Assembly: GCA_020205615.1 (NCBI GenBank)
Contig: CM035166.1
Coordinates: 86,853,043 to 86,917,042, forward strand
Direction of reading: 5' to 3'
DNA from: Panax quinquefolius
Taxonomy: Eukaryota > Streptophyta > Magnoliopsida > Apiales > Araliaceae
DNA: 64,000 nucleotides
The notes below the pieces were generated by a model. It did not search any database. It was given only the letters and a program-made list of their open reading frames with translations, and was not told where the DNA came from. This document shows positions 1 through 9,100 of this stretch, one piece after another (the stretch's first letter is position 1; each line of letters starts with the position of its first letter). The translations under genes were made by a program, and so were the position numbers.

Positions 1-145
1 AATAATCAACAATTATCTGATTTGTTCTCGAACTCGAATAAATCAGATTGAAAAACCCTACAAATTACATCAAAAAATTTCAATAAAACAAAAGAAATAA
101 TCATCAATTACGTGATATGTTCTCGAAATCGAATAAATCGGATCG
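1..145. repeat. Tandem duplication, period about 95 bp
   Basis: A ~50-bp segment at 1-50 recurs at 96-145 with a few substitutions; both copies contain TGTTCTCGAA followed by TCGAATAAATC. No coding potential is seen. It could be 5' flanking DNA of a gene beyond the left edge, but nothing in the window shows that. Confidence 0.6.
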
Positions 146-278
146 ATCGAGCGGTTTTGAGCCCACAAAACCAAAATCGAGTGTGGTTCAGGAAAGAGAA
201 GGACAAAGCGATGTCAGATCTGTAACAAAAGAGTAAAATTTAATAGAATATAAAGCCAATAAATCCACATAAAAATAC

Positions 279-280
<2 letters not shown>

Positions 281-315
<35 letters not shown>

Positions 316-428
316 TGGAAGAAGGAGAGGGGGAAGTGGAACTCTCTGGAAGTGGAAGTGGAAGTGGAAGAGGAAGAGGAGAAGGGGAAGAAACTGAAGT
401 GAAGAGGAGGAGGAGAAGAGGAAGAGAC
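281..428. repeat. (AT)n microsatellite followed by purine-rich tract
   Basis: About 16 AT dinucleotides (281-313) run directly into a ~115-bp tract made almost only of A and G on the plus strand (GGAAGTGGAAGT, GAGGAGGAG units). The reading frames through it are low-complexity Ser/Pro/Leu stretches and are not genes. Confidence 0.9.
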
Positions 429-463
429 AACTGAAATTAATATCAAGTAAAGTGAATTTGTAT

Positions 464-960
464 TTCATTTTATTGCAGGACCATTTTTCTCCTTTAGTTT
501 TTTTTATTGTTAAGACTTTTTTTTCGTTCTTATTGTTTGATTTTCCATTATTGTTTGATTTTTGCAATTGATTTGATTATGTGTATTTATATTGATGAGT
601 TTAGTTTTTTTTTCATTTTTATTGTTAAGACTTTTTTTCCGTTCTTATTGTTTGATTTTTCATTTTTGTTTGATTTTTGCAATTGATTTGATTATCGTAT
701 TTTCATTTTATTGCGGACCATTTTTCTCCTTTAGTTTTTTTTTTTTTCATTTTTATTGTTAAGACTTTTTTTTTCGTTCTTATTGTTTGATTTTCCATTA
801 TTGTTTGATTTTTGCAATTGATTTGATTATGTGTATTTATATTGACCTGAATTTAGTTTTTTTTTCATTTTTATTGTTAAGACTTTTTTTTCGTTCTTAT
901 TGTTTGATTTTCCATTATTGTTTGATTTTTGCAATTGATTTGATTATGTGTATTTATATA
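464..960. repeat. T-rich minisatellite, about four diverged units of 100-150 bp
   Basis: Units share TTGTTAAGACTTTTTTT, CGTTCTTATTGTTTGATTTT and TTTTTGCAATTGATTTGATT. Starts fall near 464, 603, 694 and 850; units 1 and 3 also share CATTTTATTGC and GGACCATTTTTCTCC. Unit length varies because parts are missing, so this looks like a higher-order repeat that lost segments. No gene is supported. Confidence 0.8.
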
Positions 961-1962
961 TTGTTATTGAAGAAAATAAAAAATAACAAAATTATTTATG
1001 TGTATCATCATTTATGTGTATTTATATATAAGAATAGAAGAATAGATGAGTTATCAAATTAAATGAGTTAACTCACTTAATTAATTAAGAATGGACTCAA
1101 CGATTTTTCCAATTAATGATGTCATCATTTCAATTGATTTCAAATTAAAGGCTGTGCTGTATTTATATATATAATATAATGTGTGTTCACGTATATAATT
1201 TGATATCATGATTTTAACATAAATGCCAAACATGCGAATAACATACTGCTTATAATATTAAAGCATAAACGTAACACTTTGGTAATTAATACAGCATGCA
1301 AGCATAAATGAACAAATGCAGAATAAACAAATTTGTTTTTATACAAACATGTAACTGCACTTAAACGAACTGCACTTAAAAGAATAAACAATGAACATGC
1401 AACAATGATAACAGAATATACATACTGTATTTATACAAACATGTAAAAACACTATATTTATATTCAACAAAATTTGCAGAAATTTAATGAATAAATGCAG
1501 TTTTTACAAAACAAAAACTTGTTTTATAAAACAATTATCTATTCACATAAAACAATTTTCTGTTCATATAAAACAATACTATAATTATAGAAAATTTAAA
1601 TTTGCTTTAAGATTGTTATTTGTAATATATAGTATTATTTAATATATATATATAAATATAATAAAACAGAACATAATTTTATATATATATATAACACAGA
1701 AAATATTAATAAATAAATCCGAGTCCTTTGAATTCACAAAGTCTCAAAGCAAATTTATTCCCTCACATGTGCTAAGGATTAATTGAATAATTGTTTCCCA
1801 AGATAAAACGGATTTCCAATTCATAATTAGAAGCACTTCAAAATTAAGAACACATCGAACTAATTTCAATGATTATGCACTGAACTTACATTAATGATGC
1901 ATGAAAACTACAAGTTATAATATTGATGCATGTAAATAAAATATAGGGAAAAACCTCACACC
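961..1962. other. AT-rich stretch, no gene seen
   Basis: Very AT-rich sequence with short TATATA runs near 1640-1690 and several ACAAACATGTAA-like words. No conserved reading frame, RNA gene or mobile-element terminus is recognised. Confidence 0.6.
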
Positions 1963-2126
1963 AAAACGGAAGTTGTAGAACAGAAACGGGATTTGCAGAG
2001 GAAGGAACGGGAAAATTCTTTGCAGAACGGGACTCTGTCAAACGGGAAACGGGAACTATCTGCCGAAACGGAATTTTTGCAGAAGGGAAGGAACGGGATT
2101 TTTCAGAAGGGAAAGAACGGGAAAAT
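1963..2126. repeat. Short degenerate AACGGGA repeat cluster
   Basis: About ten AACGGGA or AAACGGGA words spaced by 8-20 bases, mixed with TTTGCAGA and GCAGAAGGGAA. The spacing is irregular, so it is a cluster rather than a clean tandem array. Function unknown. Confidence 0.6.
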
Positions 2127-2696
2127 CAATTATATTCATAATGAGCGCCCAAATGTAATATTTATAGAATAATTAGGCGCTTTATTACAAGTTAGAGACG
2201 CCAACCGCCCATTTTACGAGCCCGACCCTAATTTCCAGGCCGGCCAATCGATTTTCTCATTCAATTCTTAATGAATTTGAACACATAAATATATATTTTA
2301 TCAAACTCATTTCCAACATATATGGAGTAAAAGTGCTCAGAGAGTATATAGAAACTTGTTTTGTGAAAGGAGTTGAATTATAAATCAAGTTCATTAATAA
2401 AGGAATCTCCGATACTAGTTGGTATTGGACGTGGATTAGGCCACTAGAATAGAGCATGAGGGCCGAACTACGTAAAAATTTTGTATTCATTCTATTAATT
2501 GTTTTGCTTTAATTGTTCACTACATACTTCGATTTGAATTGACAAATTATTTTATTTAGAAAAATTTGATATCGTTTATTCCCACACTTATCAACTCTTT
2601 CTGAGTGTGCCTATCTGAATTTCAATCATGTCTATTAAGATGAGTGTTTACACATTAAATCACACAAATACCTTGATCATTCTAAAAGGTAAAAAC
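2127..2696 (+). other. No gene; possible LTR R/U5 relic near 2400-2520
   Basis: The stretch around 2440-2520 has GGGCCGAACTACGTAAAAAT followed by a T-rich run, resembling the R-U5 end of plant copia LTRs (CCGAACCACGTAAA-type). No PBS, partner LTR or TSD is found, so this is only a resemblance. The rest is AT-rich without coding potential. Confidence 0.2.
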
Positions 2697-3976
2697 ATTT
2701 ATCAATAATCCCCCAAAATCAAAGAAAAAACCATTGCATTGAAAAGTGAATTACCATGAATTAAATAATAAATAAATATTAATTGAGTGAGTTAAATTGA
2801 AAAATAACTGTAAAAATCATTTACAATCAAGACTTACAAAGCCTGCTATTTGAAAACTATATTTCAGAATGCCATGGACATGGAACTGTTTGTTTGTAAA
2901 TCTTCCCACTATATTAAATGTTGCACGGCTGCATGTGTTCCCTATGGAGGAAAAAAACGCATTCTAGAGACAGAGGTTTAGGAAAAAAAAAGTAACTTAC
3001 TAAAGAAAAAGAAAAACTAAACTAAACGTACTTATAAACCGGAGATTATTTATCAATAATCCCCCAAAATCAAAGAAAAAACCATTGCATTGAAAAGTGA
3101 ATTACCATGAATTAAATAATAAATAAATATGAATTGAGTGAGTTAAATTGAAAAATAACTGTATAAATCACTTACAATCAAGACTTACAAAGCCTGCTAT
3201 TTGAAAACTATTTTCAGAATGCCATGGACATGGAACTGTTTGTTTGTAAATCTTCCCACTATATTAAATGTTGCACAGCTGCATGTAAGGCTGTAAATGT
3301 AAACGAAAGCGATTAAGAACGATTCGGGCTCGACTTCGAAAAAAATACTGAATGAGGCTGGATTCGTTAATAATATGATATAAATCCGGCATTAAAATAG
3401 TTCAATAAAATATATGAGTAAAATCGAAAGCGAGGTTATACTTTCATTTCGTTTAAGATTCAAACTATTCAATTTTTGATTGTGATTCGATACATACTTT
3501 GTTAATACATATTAGATTAGATGTTCGATACATTCTCTTATAATATATACAAATTTAAATCAAATTAGGATAATTAGTTATTATTTTATTTTGTTTTTAA
3601 TTTTAATTGTGATTTTATATTTGTAAAGTGTAATAATAAATATATTTTCTCATTTTAAGTAAAATAACAAATTTAATTTATAATTATATTTATTATAAAA
3701 CTAGTTATTATGTGATGACTCGAATTAGAAACTTAAATTTGAAGTTTCATGAGTAGTTTGAATAAATATTCGAGTCGAGTCAGATCGAACTCGAGTAATA
3801 AATAGTCGAGTCGAGTCAAATTTGAGTATGATTTTTCAAATATAATTGAATTCGGTTTAATTACTTCTGAAATTATCGTTTATTTATTTGTTATTTACAT
3901 TCCAGATTCAACTCGTTTACACCCTGAGCTGCATGTGTTCCCTATGGAGAAAAAAAACGCATTCTAGAGACACAGG
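2697..3976 (+). repeat. Direct duplication (~280-bp copies), second copy split by a MITE
   Basis: Copy 1 is 2697-2978. Copy 2 starts at 3048, is interrupted at 3286-3927, and resumes at 3928-3976. The copies are nearly identical, sharing ATTTATCAATAATCCCCCAA at the start and CGCATTCTAGAGACA at the end. The repeat period is 350-351 bp before the insertion. Confidence 0.9.
3286..3927. mobile_element. hAT-like non-autonomous element (MITE), 8-10 bp TSD
   Basis: The element interrupts duplication copy 2 and is flanked by GCTGCATG at 3278-3285 and 3928-3935 (the match extends to AGCTGCATGT). The uninterrupted target is in copy 1 at 2928-2935. The left end reads TAAGGCTGTAAATGTAAACG; the right end reads in reverse TCAGGGTGTAAACGAG, an imperfect terminal inverted repeat of hAT type. 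Subterminal CGAGTCGAGT repeats near 3770-3815 also fit hAT MITEs. No transposase frame is present. Confidence 0.85.
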
Positions 3977-4324
3977 TCCGCCCCCCCGGGGTCTTGCAAG
4001 AAACATGACAAATATGTGACAAGTAAAAAGAGGTGAGAGACCAAAAGAAAATAGAAGAGAATGAAAAGAGAATATAAAAAAACAGATTGCCTAAAAGTTT
4101 TATTCATGTACTGCTTTTTATTTAATTTTTTATTTCTATAGTCATTTGTGTGGGAATATATAATCCCAAACAACAATATAAGATTAAAAAGTACTCTCTT
4201 TTAAGATATCAAATGATAACAGAAGTAGGAAAAAAGTGCCAAATCACAAGACTAAAAAAAATACTTGCAAATACTTGACTAGTATAAAGTCTAATTCCAT
4301 ACAATGTAATTACAAAAAGAAATA
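3977..4324. other. AT-rich spacer, no gene seen
   Basis: No reading frame, RNA gene or element terminus is supported here. An eight-base C run with GGGG follows the duplication end at about 3979. Confidence 0.5.
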
Positions 4325-4525
4325 GTTTGTTTGCAAGGATTATAATATAATCTATGTGATTCTACTATTAATCATATGATTATAATTCCGTGATTATAAT
4401 TATAATTTCAAAACTATTAAGTCATTTTATAATTCTTAGAGTAATAGTCTCAAGTTTGAATTTAAAAACAAACAAGACACTTGAAATTAATATTTCAATT
4501 CCAAATATAATCATTGCAAACAAAC
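4325..4525. mobile_element. Small MITE, 201 bp, 12-bp perfect terminal inverted repeat
   Basis: The left end GTTTGTTTGCAA (4325-4336) is the exact reverse complement of the right end TTGCAAACAAAC (4514-4525), and the similarity continues inward (GGATTATAAT against ATATAATC). The interior is AT-rich with TTATAATT repeats. No convincing target duplication is visible, so the superfamily is unassigned. Confidence 0.6.
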
Positions 4526-4528
4526 TTA

Positions 4529-4838
4529 GGGAGTGTTTGATAAAAACTAAATGAATTTAAATCTGAATGAGCTGAATCTGAATGAAAAAAGTTGTTTGAT
4601 AATCGATATGTCAGAATCATCCTAATAACATATTTTTATTATTTCACCCCTCTGAAAAAAGTCAAAATTGTTGTAAATTTATTTAATATTACTTATATAA
4701 TAGTTAATATTGTAAAAAAAATATAAAATATTCCATTCCGTCATCTAACCAAAAAATGAGACTTAATCATTCAGCCCAAATCGTCTGAATGGCTGAATCA
4801 ATCAGCCATTTAAACGATTTTTATTCAAAACAAGCACA
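4529..4838. mobile_element. Tourist-like MITE (PIF/Harbinger type), copy 1
   Basis: It begins GGGAGTGTTTGATAAAAACT after TTA (4526-4528) and ends before TTA (4839-4841), the 3-bp target of PIF/Harbinger elements. The interior matches the reverse complement of the element at 11241-11587, sharing AAAATTGTTGTAAATTTATT and TAATATTACTTA. GCTGAATCTGAATG subterminal repeats occur at both ends. The right terminus is degraded. No coding sequence. Confidence 0.75.
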
Positions 4839-4957
4839 TTAAATAGCTGACCGACAGCCATTCGTTGGAAAGAAAGCTAACAAATAGGCGCCAAAGTTTG
4901 CAGCTCAGATTTCAGATGTGCATATCGGCAAAGCATGGAGATGTGGAGAAATAGGAG

Positions 4958-5321
4958 GGGTTGGGGGGCGTCCGGTACTCTTAACCACGGGTACCGTCCG
5001 GTGCAGCCTTTTCTCCTTTTTTTTTTTTTTTTTTTTAACCACAATTATGAGAATAATAAATAAAAAATAATAGAGCAAGTTTGAACAAAAAACTGTTAAA
5101 GAAAGTATATTTTTTATTGAAAAAACACTGTAAACAGTTTACAGTGTTTTTTCAATAAAAAATATACTTTCTTTTACAGTTTTTTGTTCAAACTTGTTCT
5201 ATTATTTTTTATTTTTTATTCTCATAATTGTGGTTAAAAAAGAAAAAAAAAAGAAAAAGAAAAGGCTGCACCGGACGGTACCCGTGGTTAAGACTTAAGA
5301 GTACCGGACGCCCCACCAATT
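4958..5321. mobile_element. Near-perfect palindromic fold-back MITE, Mutator-like
   Basis: The element is one long hairpin centred near 5136, with arms of ~180 bp that match almost base for base. The terminal arm contains GGGGCGTCCGGTACTCTTAA and CCGTCCGGTGCAGCC; the reverse complement ends at about 5317. GAAATAGGAG flanks both sides (4948-4957 and 5322-5331), a 10-bp duplication fitting Mutator-like elements. The poly-T tract on one arm pairs with an A-rich tract on the other. There is no transposase. Confidence 0.85.
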
Positions 5322-5873
5322 GAAATAGGAGAGGAGAAAAGAGAAGTAGAAGGAAAGAAGTTGAATCATCGGCAAACCCAAAAATGAAATTATTTTTAAT
5401 TTTATTTTTAGTTAAATTTATCTTTGATTGGTAATTATGAACCAAATCTTACCGAATCATTAAAAATAGGTACATTTTGGTACGAGACTACCAAAATGGC
5501 ATGAGGTAGAAAATCCTAATTTTAGTTCAGCAAAACATCCCAGAACTCAGAACAGTTCAATGACTGGAAAATGAAATTCTCGAGCATTAAACATTTCACT
5601 AAATAATTAGCACAAAATTGACTTGATCAGCCAGCATATCAAGCAGGCAACATCTGTGCATTTTGATAATTTAATGAACTGGGAAAAAAATAATGAAAAC
5701 AAATGAGCCGAAATAAACATTAGGAAAAGGAAAGAGAGACATTCATACATAAACTTTAATTGATACACAACAATATCTTCACAGTTCACACTATGATTGA
5801 TATACAGCCGAAGTGTGGAAAGTACTGATTATACAAGCCAAAAGGAAGAAAAAAAAACATAATGAAATTCATG
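5322..5873 (-). other. 3' flank of the host gene, no coding seen
   Basis: AT-rich sequence downstream of the minus-strand gene. It may include the 3' UTR and polyadenylation region; several AATAAA-like words exist on the minus strand, but the real site cannot be chosen by eye. Confidence 0.4.
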
Positions 5874-6107
5874 TTCGATGCTTCCCCCCCCAAAGATATA
5901 TTTTACATCACAGACAATGGCGTCAAACTAGCCGCTGGCAACAACGATAGTCGAATTTGATGGGGACCTACTAGCCAAAAGGGAAAAACTGAATGTACCA
6001 CGTTTTCGATGCTTCCCCCTATATTTTATATCGCTTTACCTCAACGTCATCACAGGCCATGGCGTCACACCAGACGCTGGCAACGATGGTCGAATGATGG
6101 GGACCCG
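5874..6107 (-). repeat. Tandem duplication of the last exon end and 3' UTR; outer copy decayed
   Basis: The segment 6004-6107, covering the coding end and stop of exon 2, is repeated with decay at 5874-5977 (offset ~130 bp). Shared words include CGATGCTTCCCCC and, reading minus, GGTCCCCATC and TTTGACGCCA against TGTGACGCCA. The outer copy has small insertions and a stop in the relevant frame, so it is 3' UTR relic, not an alternative exon. Confidence 0.75.
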
Positions 6108-9100
6108 CTTCACTACGGAGAATGCCTCATTCAGTCGTGCCACTCGGCTCATAAAGTGTGATACCTTCTGCAGAAAATGTAAAGTGATATGTCAATTAGG
6201 TTCTTTTAGGATTATTCAATAATGACATAAAAAAATTAATATCCTCAAAAACATAATTCTTACAACAGGGGCAAAAAATCAAAAACACCAGAACTACACA
6301 GGAGAAGGTGCTAACATTTCAGTTGTGCTTTTTTAAGAAATTTTTTATTGCAGGAAATGTAAGACAAATAAAGAGATGCCAAAATTCATGTACTTTCAAC
6401 ATGTCTCTTTAATTATTAATTCAATTGGAGACGAGGAAAAATTCTCCATATTACTGTGTTTAGTAACTTTCAATAGCATACCCCTTCCATCTTACTGAAT
6501 TTGGCACCACGCCCTGCTGCTTCTGTAACATCTAAAAGCAACCATGATCATATCATATTCTGACATGATTTATACAAAATGCTGCAGGTTACTCAGAAGT
6601 GTTTGGTTACTTTTTCAGTCAGCAAGCTCACAGAGACTGTGATTTCTTTCCCCTTACGGTTTGCCGCATCATCTTATTAGAGCATACGTGTCAATGGGAT
6701 CGTTATGCACAACATGAATCCCATGCTAATACCCATTCGATTATCAAAAGCAACACAACGTACTCTTACTTGTGCTACTGACAGGCCAAATTTGAAGTTC
6801 ATAAAGAATTCCGTAATTGTTCCCTCTTGTTTTGATGTTCTTAAATCTACATAGTCGAGTACTTTACAGAGAAGGAGAATTGATACAGGACGAGCTCGCA
6901 TTATATGGTTGGACCAGAACAAGAGGCTTTGGAAATCCTTAGAAATAAAAGAAAATTCTAGAAATTGTGTTTAATTAATTTAATCTATATGCAAGTTTGG
7001 TAATTATCTTTGCTAGAAAATAACAATGTGGTGAAACAATAGCTAAGAAAAACAACCATATAAGATAAAAATAATTTACATGATTCGCCCAAAAGTTGAG
7101 TTACTCCAAGATTGGTGGCAAATTAGTCTCACTATCTCAAAACATTCGTACATAATATAATGCAGGATCACATCCTTCTATAATGCAATATAAGAACCTT
7201 AACTCATTCCTAAAGTACAAAGCTACCAATAACAATCTTTTTAGAAACCAATTTAGGTTAGGATATAGTATGAATGTACTTTGTTATTTTATACACGATG
7301 AATTATTATAATGGATTAAGTTTGAGTGAGAATTGTTGTGTGAGATTACCCCTTGTTCCTAAACCCCAGGCCCCCACCAAGTAACCTCACCAAATAAAAC
7401 AACACTAAATTTCGAAGCCACTAGCCTCTTCCGGTTTTTAATTTTTCTCAAACCCGGTAACTTTGTCTAAATATGGAAGATACCATTTAAAAATATCCAA
7501 GAATATGGAATACCACTTGAAATTTTCCTAGACTCAGTTAAAACAATCTGACATGCTAGGCATTGATTATAGAAGTTGTGGATTGATATTCTCCGATACG
7601 ACTACAAATATTATAATTTGCATGCATGTGTGTGTGTATATTAGTGATGGTAACAAATAAAGCGAAGCCCGACATTTTCAAGTTATTGTTGTCGATACTC
7701 ATTTCTTATCTGGGGTGTATGACTCTATTGCCTGCCTGAAACTTATTGACATTGTTTGGTGCAATCATTTCCTTGAATTATATATTCTCATTTCACCTCT
7801 CATGAATGTTGTAGGTCAAGATGGAAAGAAAGAAATAAAAGGATAAAAGGAAAGATAATAAGGTCAAAAAGCCTAAAAGCTCTTAATTCAAAAATAATCA
7901 GTCATTAAATATATCATAATAATAAAACTAAATCAACTTATAATAGAAAATAATTGAAGGCTAGGTAAAATCTAATTTAAAAAGGAAATAGTATCTGTAA
8001 TGATTATCAACTACTATTCTAGAATAATCTAATAATGTAATTAAGTAGATATCCTTATATTGTTTACTGAATAAACTAATTAAATTGAAATCATCCATAA
8101 ATAGTAGTCTATAACAATAAACCAGTATTATTAAAATTCTTATGCTTCCATCCTCATCATTCTTCCCTCCATTGGAATATTGGATAAAACTCGTCCTCAA
8201 GTTTTGAAGTGTGGAAAAATGAGGAACCATGAGCGCCAAGATTGAGAACCCCACGTTCCAGTTGTATGAACAAATTCTTTGAAAATAATTGTGTAGTCAT
8301 AAAGGACTTCACGACATCTCCGGGGATCGAATATTTCGTCTTGAAAAACAAAGTCAACAAGTTCCACTTTGATAAGTTCTTGGGCTTCTTCAATCAGAGG
8401 CTTCCAAGTTCAAAACTTCTACTGATTGATCATCTTTTTCCCTGAGTTCATCAACCACTTCATTGATGTTTTCCTCAAGTGGCTCAATTTATTTCTCAAT
8501 GTGTACTTCATTAAGTTCAGCTTTTTCTTCAACCTTTTCAAATTTAATTTGAATTTCAAGTTTTCACCGCTGTCTTCGCTTCCTCATAGCGAGTCTGTAA
8601 ACATGCAAGGCTTCGTGTATCCTGATCTAGTTTAGAGCACAATCTCTTGTAACAAAAAGCAGAGGATGGAGTACAGTAATACACCGTTTAAGTTGCTCGT
8701 GATAGCAAAAATAATATGCTTAAGTTGCACAATTTGAGTACAAAATAACTGTGGAGCTTCTAGGCAAGACATTGTGCTCAACACACTTTGTTTCCCTGGA
8801 ACTTTTATTTGTAAGATAGGGATTGAACTAAAAAGAAACAAAACAAAACAGAGGCCGAAGCGAAAAGACTAAAACTTCAAGTGACAGAGACAAGCTTTGA
8901 AATAATGACAGTTCAGCAATAGTTTTCAAATTTTAACAAAGCTGGGTACCAAAAATAAAAACTTTAGGAGACCTTGGGGTACCTAACTGCACTTGTACAG
9001 GAGATAATAATCAGGTTCAGGACTGTTTTTTTTCCTCTGTTCCAAACTAATGGATCTGATTTTGTTCCAATTGATGGCATTGATCTGTTCCAGTAACCCC

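Noticed and set aside
188..567. Minus-strand Ser/Pro/Leu-rich frames near the left edge
   Set aside because: They come from the AT microsatellite and purine tract.
2701..3285. CRISPR-like direct repeats
   Set aside because: There are only two long copies, one split by a MITE; this is a segmental duplication in plant nuclear DNA.
6599..6922. Extra exons of the host gene between 6.5 and 7 kb
   Set aside because: Exon 1 and the exon at 6036-6167 join in phase to give a full conserved C-terminus; these frames lack similarity and splice support.
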